This document shows positions 63,410 to 64,000 of a DNA stretch of 64,000 nucleotides, piece after piece. The DNA lies in contig NZ_FNZE01000001.1 in the NCBI RefSeq assembly GCF_900109175.1, positions 403,981-467,980 on the forward strand. The letters are read 5' to 3'. The notes under the pieces are model-generated. The model searched no databases and was not told the origin of the DNA. It saw nothing but the letters and a program-made list of their open reading frames with translations. Both the position numbers and the translations under genes were made by a program. Origin of the DNA: Pseudomonas linyingensis (GTDB lineage: Bacteria; Pseudomonadota; Gammaproteobacteria; Pseudomonadales; Pseudomonadaceae). Numbering within the stretch: the stretch's first letter is position 1; every line of letters starts with the position of its first letter.

Positions 63410-63930
63410 TCAACCGATCCGCTCGCCGAGGTAGTCGAGGAAGCAGGCGATGCGCGAGGCCAGCGCGGTATTGCGGTAGTACACCGCGTGGATCGGTTGG
63501 CGCACTTCCACGGTGTGTTCCGCCAGCACCTGCACCAGGGCGCCGGCGGCGCGGTCGGCGGCGGTCATGAAGTCGGACAGGCAGACCAGCCCGCCACCGG
63601 CCAGTGCCAGCTGGCGCAGGGTCTCGCCGCTCGAAGCGCGCAGGGCCGGTTGGATGCTCCAGTGTTCGCCCTGGGTATGGCGCAGCGGCCACTGGTTGAG
63701 CGTCTCCGGCTGGACGAAGCCGAGCAGGCTGTGGCCGGCCAGCTCCTCGGGCGTGCGCGGCGTGCCGTGGCGACGCAGGTAGTCGGGGCTGGCCTGCACG
63801 CGCAGGCGGCTGCTGCCGAGCGGGCGGGCATGCAGCGTCGAGTCGCGCAGTGCGCCATGGCGGATGGCCACGTCGGTGCGCTGCTCCAGCAGGTCGATCA
63901 ACTGGTTGATCTTGCCCAGCAGTCGTGGAC
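63410..63930 (-). pseudogene. LysR-family regulator, 5' part cut off by an IS3-family element
   Basis: The effector domain of a LysR regulator is intact from about KINQLIDLLEQRTDVAIRHG to the stop (LASRIACFLDYLGERIG). Rightward of about 63930 the sequence is that of a transposase gene end instead of the rest of LysR, so the DNA-binding half has been separated or lost. The gene probably regulated the neighbouring MFS transporter. Confidence 0.8.
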
Positions 63931-63936
63931 ACGGGT

Positions 63937-64000
63937 TTAAGCACTCATCCGGGCCTCGAAGGCCTCCGGGCTGATGTGCCCCAACGTGCTGTGACGCCGC
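63937..64000 (-). mobile_element. IS3-family transposase OrfB, 3' end
   Basis: The last 64 bp encode, leftward, RRHSTLGHISPEAFEARMSA followed by TAA, which is the C-terminus of an IS3-family OrfB (DDE) transposase. The sequence after the stop (ACCCGTGTCCACGA) looks like the terminal inverted repeat of that family. The rest of the element is outside the window. Confidence 0.88.

Overview
The window is about 64 kb of GC-rich (roughly two-thirds G+C) gammaproteobacterial chromosome, almost certainly a Pseudomonas. Evidence: an MvaT-type H-NS protein; the gene order fumarase, pykA, universal stress protein, DUF58/MoxR operon, sbcB, mvaT, purU, which I recall from P. aeruginosa; and a soxBDAG sarcosine oxidase operon. 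Coding is dense, with many ATGA or near-zero overlaps. I see no rRNA, tRNA or CRISPR array.

Layout. (1) 0-18.6 kb is core: a metallo-beta-lactamase-fold protein (5' end outside), a cardiolipin-synthase-like PLD protein, class I fumarase, pyruvate kinase, a tandem Usp protein, an operon of DUF58, MoxR ATPase, DUF4350 and DUF4129 proteins followed by SpoIIM-like and RDD membrane proteins, sbcB, mvaT, purU, a CBS protein and a HerA-like ATPase. (2) 18.6-37.1 kb is more variable: an FdhF/YdeP-type molybdoenzyme with FdhD, a DUF4139 protein, a LysR regulator, a chromate transporter, a Ub-Mut7-C protein, a secreted MBL protein, the thiosulfate dehydrogenase pair tsdBA, a spermidine-synthase-like protein and YnfA. 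(3) 37.2-50.4 kb is the most notable region: a sigma54/AcoR-type regulon. (4) 50.4-54.6 kb is a patchwork of small genes, gene remnants and repeats. (5) 54.6-61.6 kb is a one-carbon operon, purU-folD-soxBDAG. (6) 61.6-64 kb holds an MFS exporter and a LysR gene cut by an IS3-family element running off the window.

The 37-50 kb cluster. Four transcription units (37.5 kb rightward, lipA-tatA leftward, a lipoate-ligase-like gene rightward, and a VOC/outer-membrane pair rightward) each carry a GG-N10-GC sigma54 promoter. The three control regions serving them carry the same inverted repeat (TTACA-NN-TGTAA) about 90-150 bp upstream of the predicted starts, and an AcoR-like sigma54 activator lies inside the cluster. 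The genes encode a Tat-signal small subunit plus a GMC flavoprotein with a C-x5-C-x3-C motif as in [3Fe-4S] FAD-dependent glucose dehydrogenases; a butanediol-dehydrogenase-like enzyme; thiamine-diphosphate E1 alpha and beta; and an E2 split into a free 77-residue lipoyl protein and a separate acyltransferase with no lipoyl or E3/E1-binding domain. The cluster has its own lipoyl synthase, its own lipoate-ligase-like protein and its own TatA. No E3 and no cytochrome subunit are encoded in it.

My reading is inference: a self-equipped pathway that oxidises an alcohol in the periplasm and cleaves the resulting acyloin or 2-oxo compound in the cytoplasm to an aldehyde or acid and an acyl-CoA, with its own export and lipoylation parts. 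The substrate is not determined by the sequence; 2,3-butanediol/acetoin or a related vicinal diol/acyloin is the first guess.
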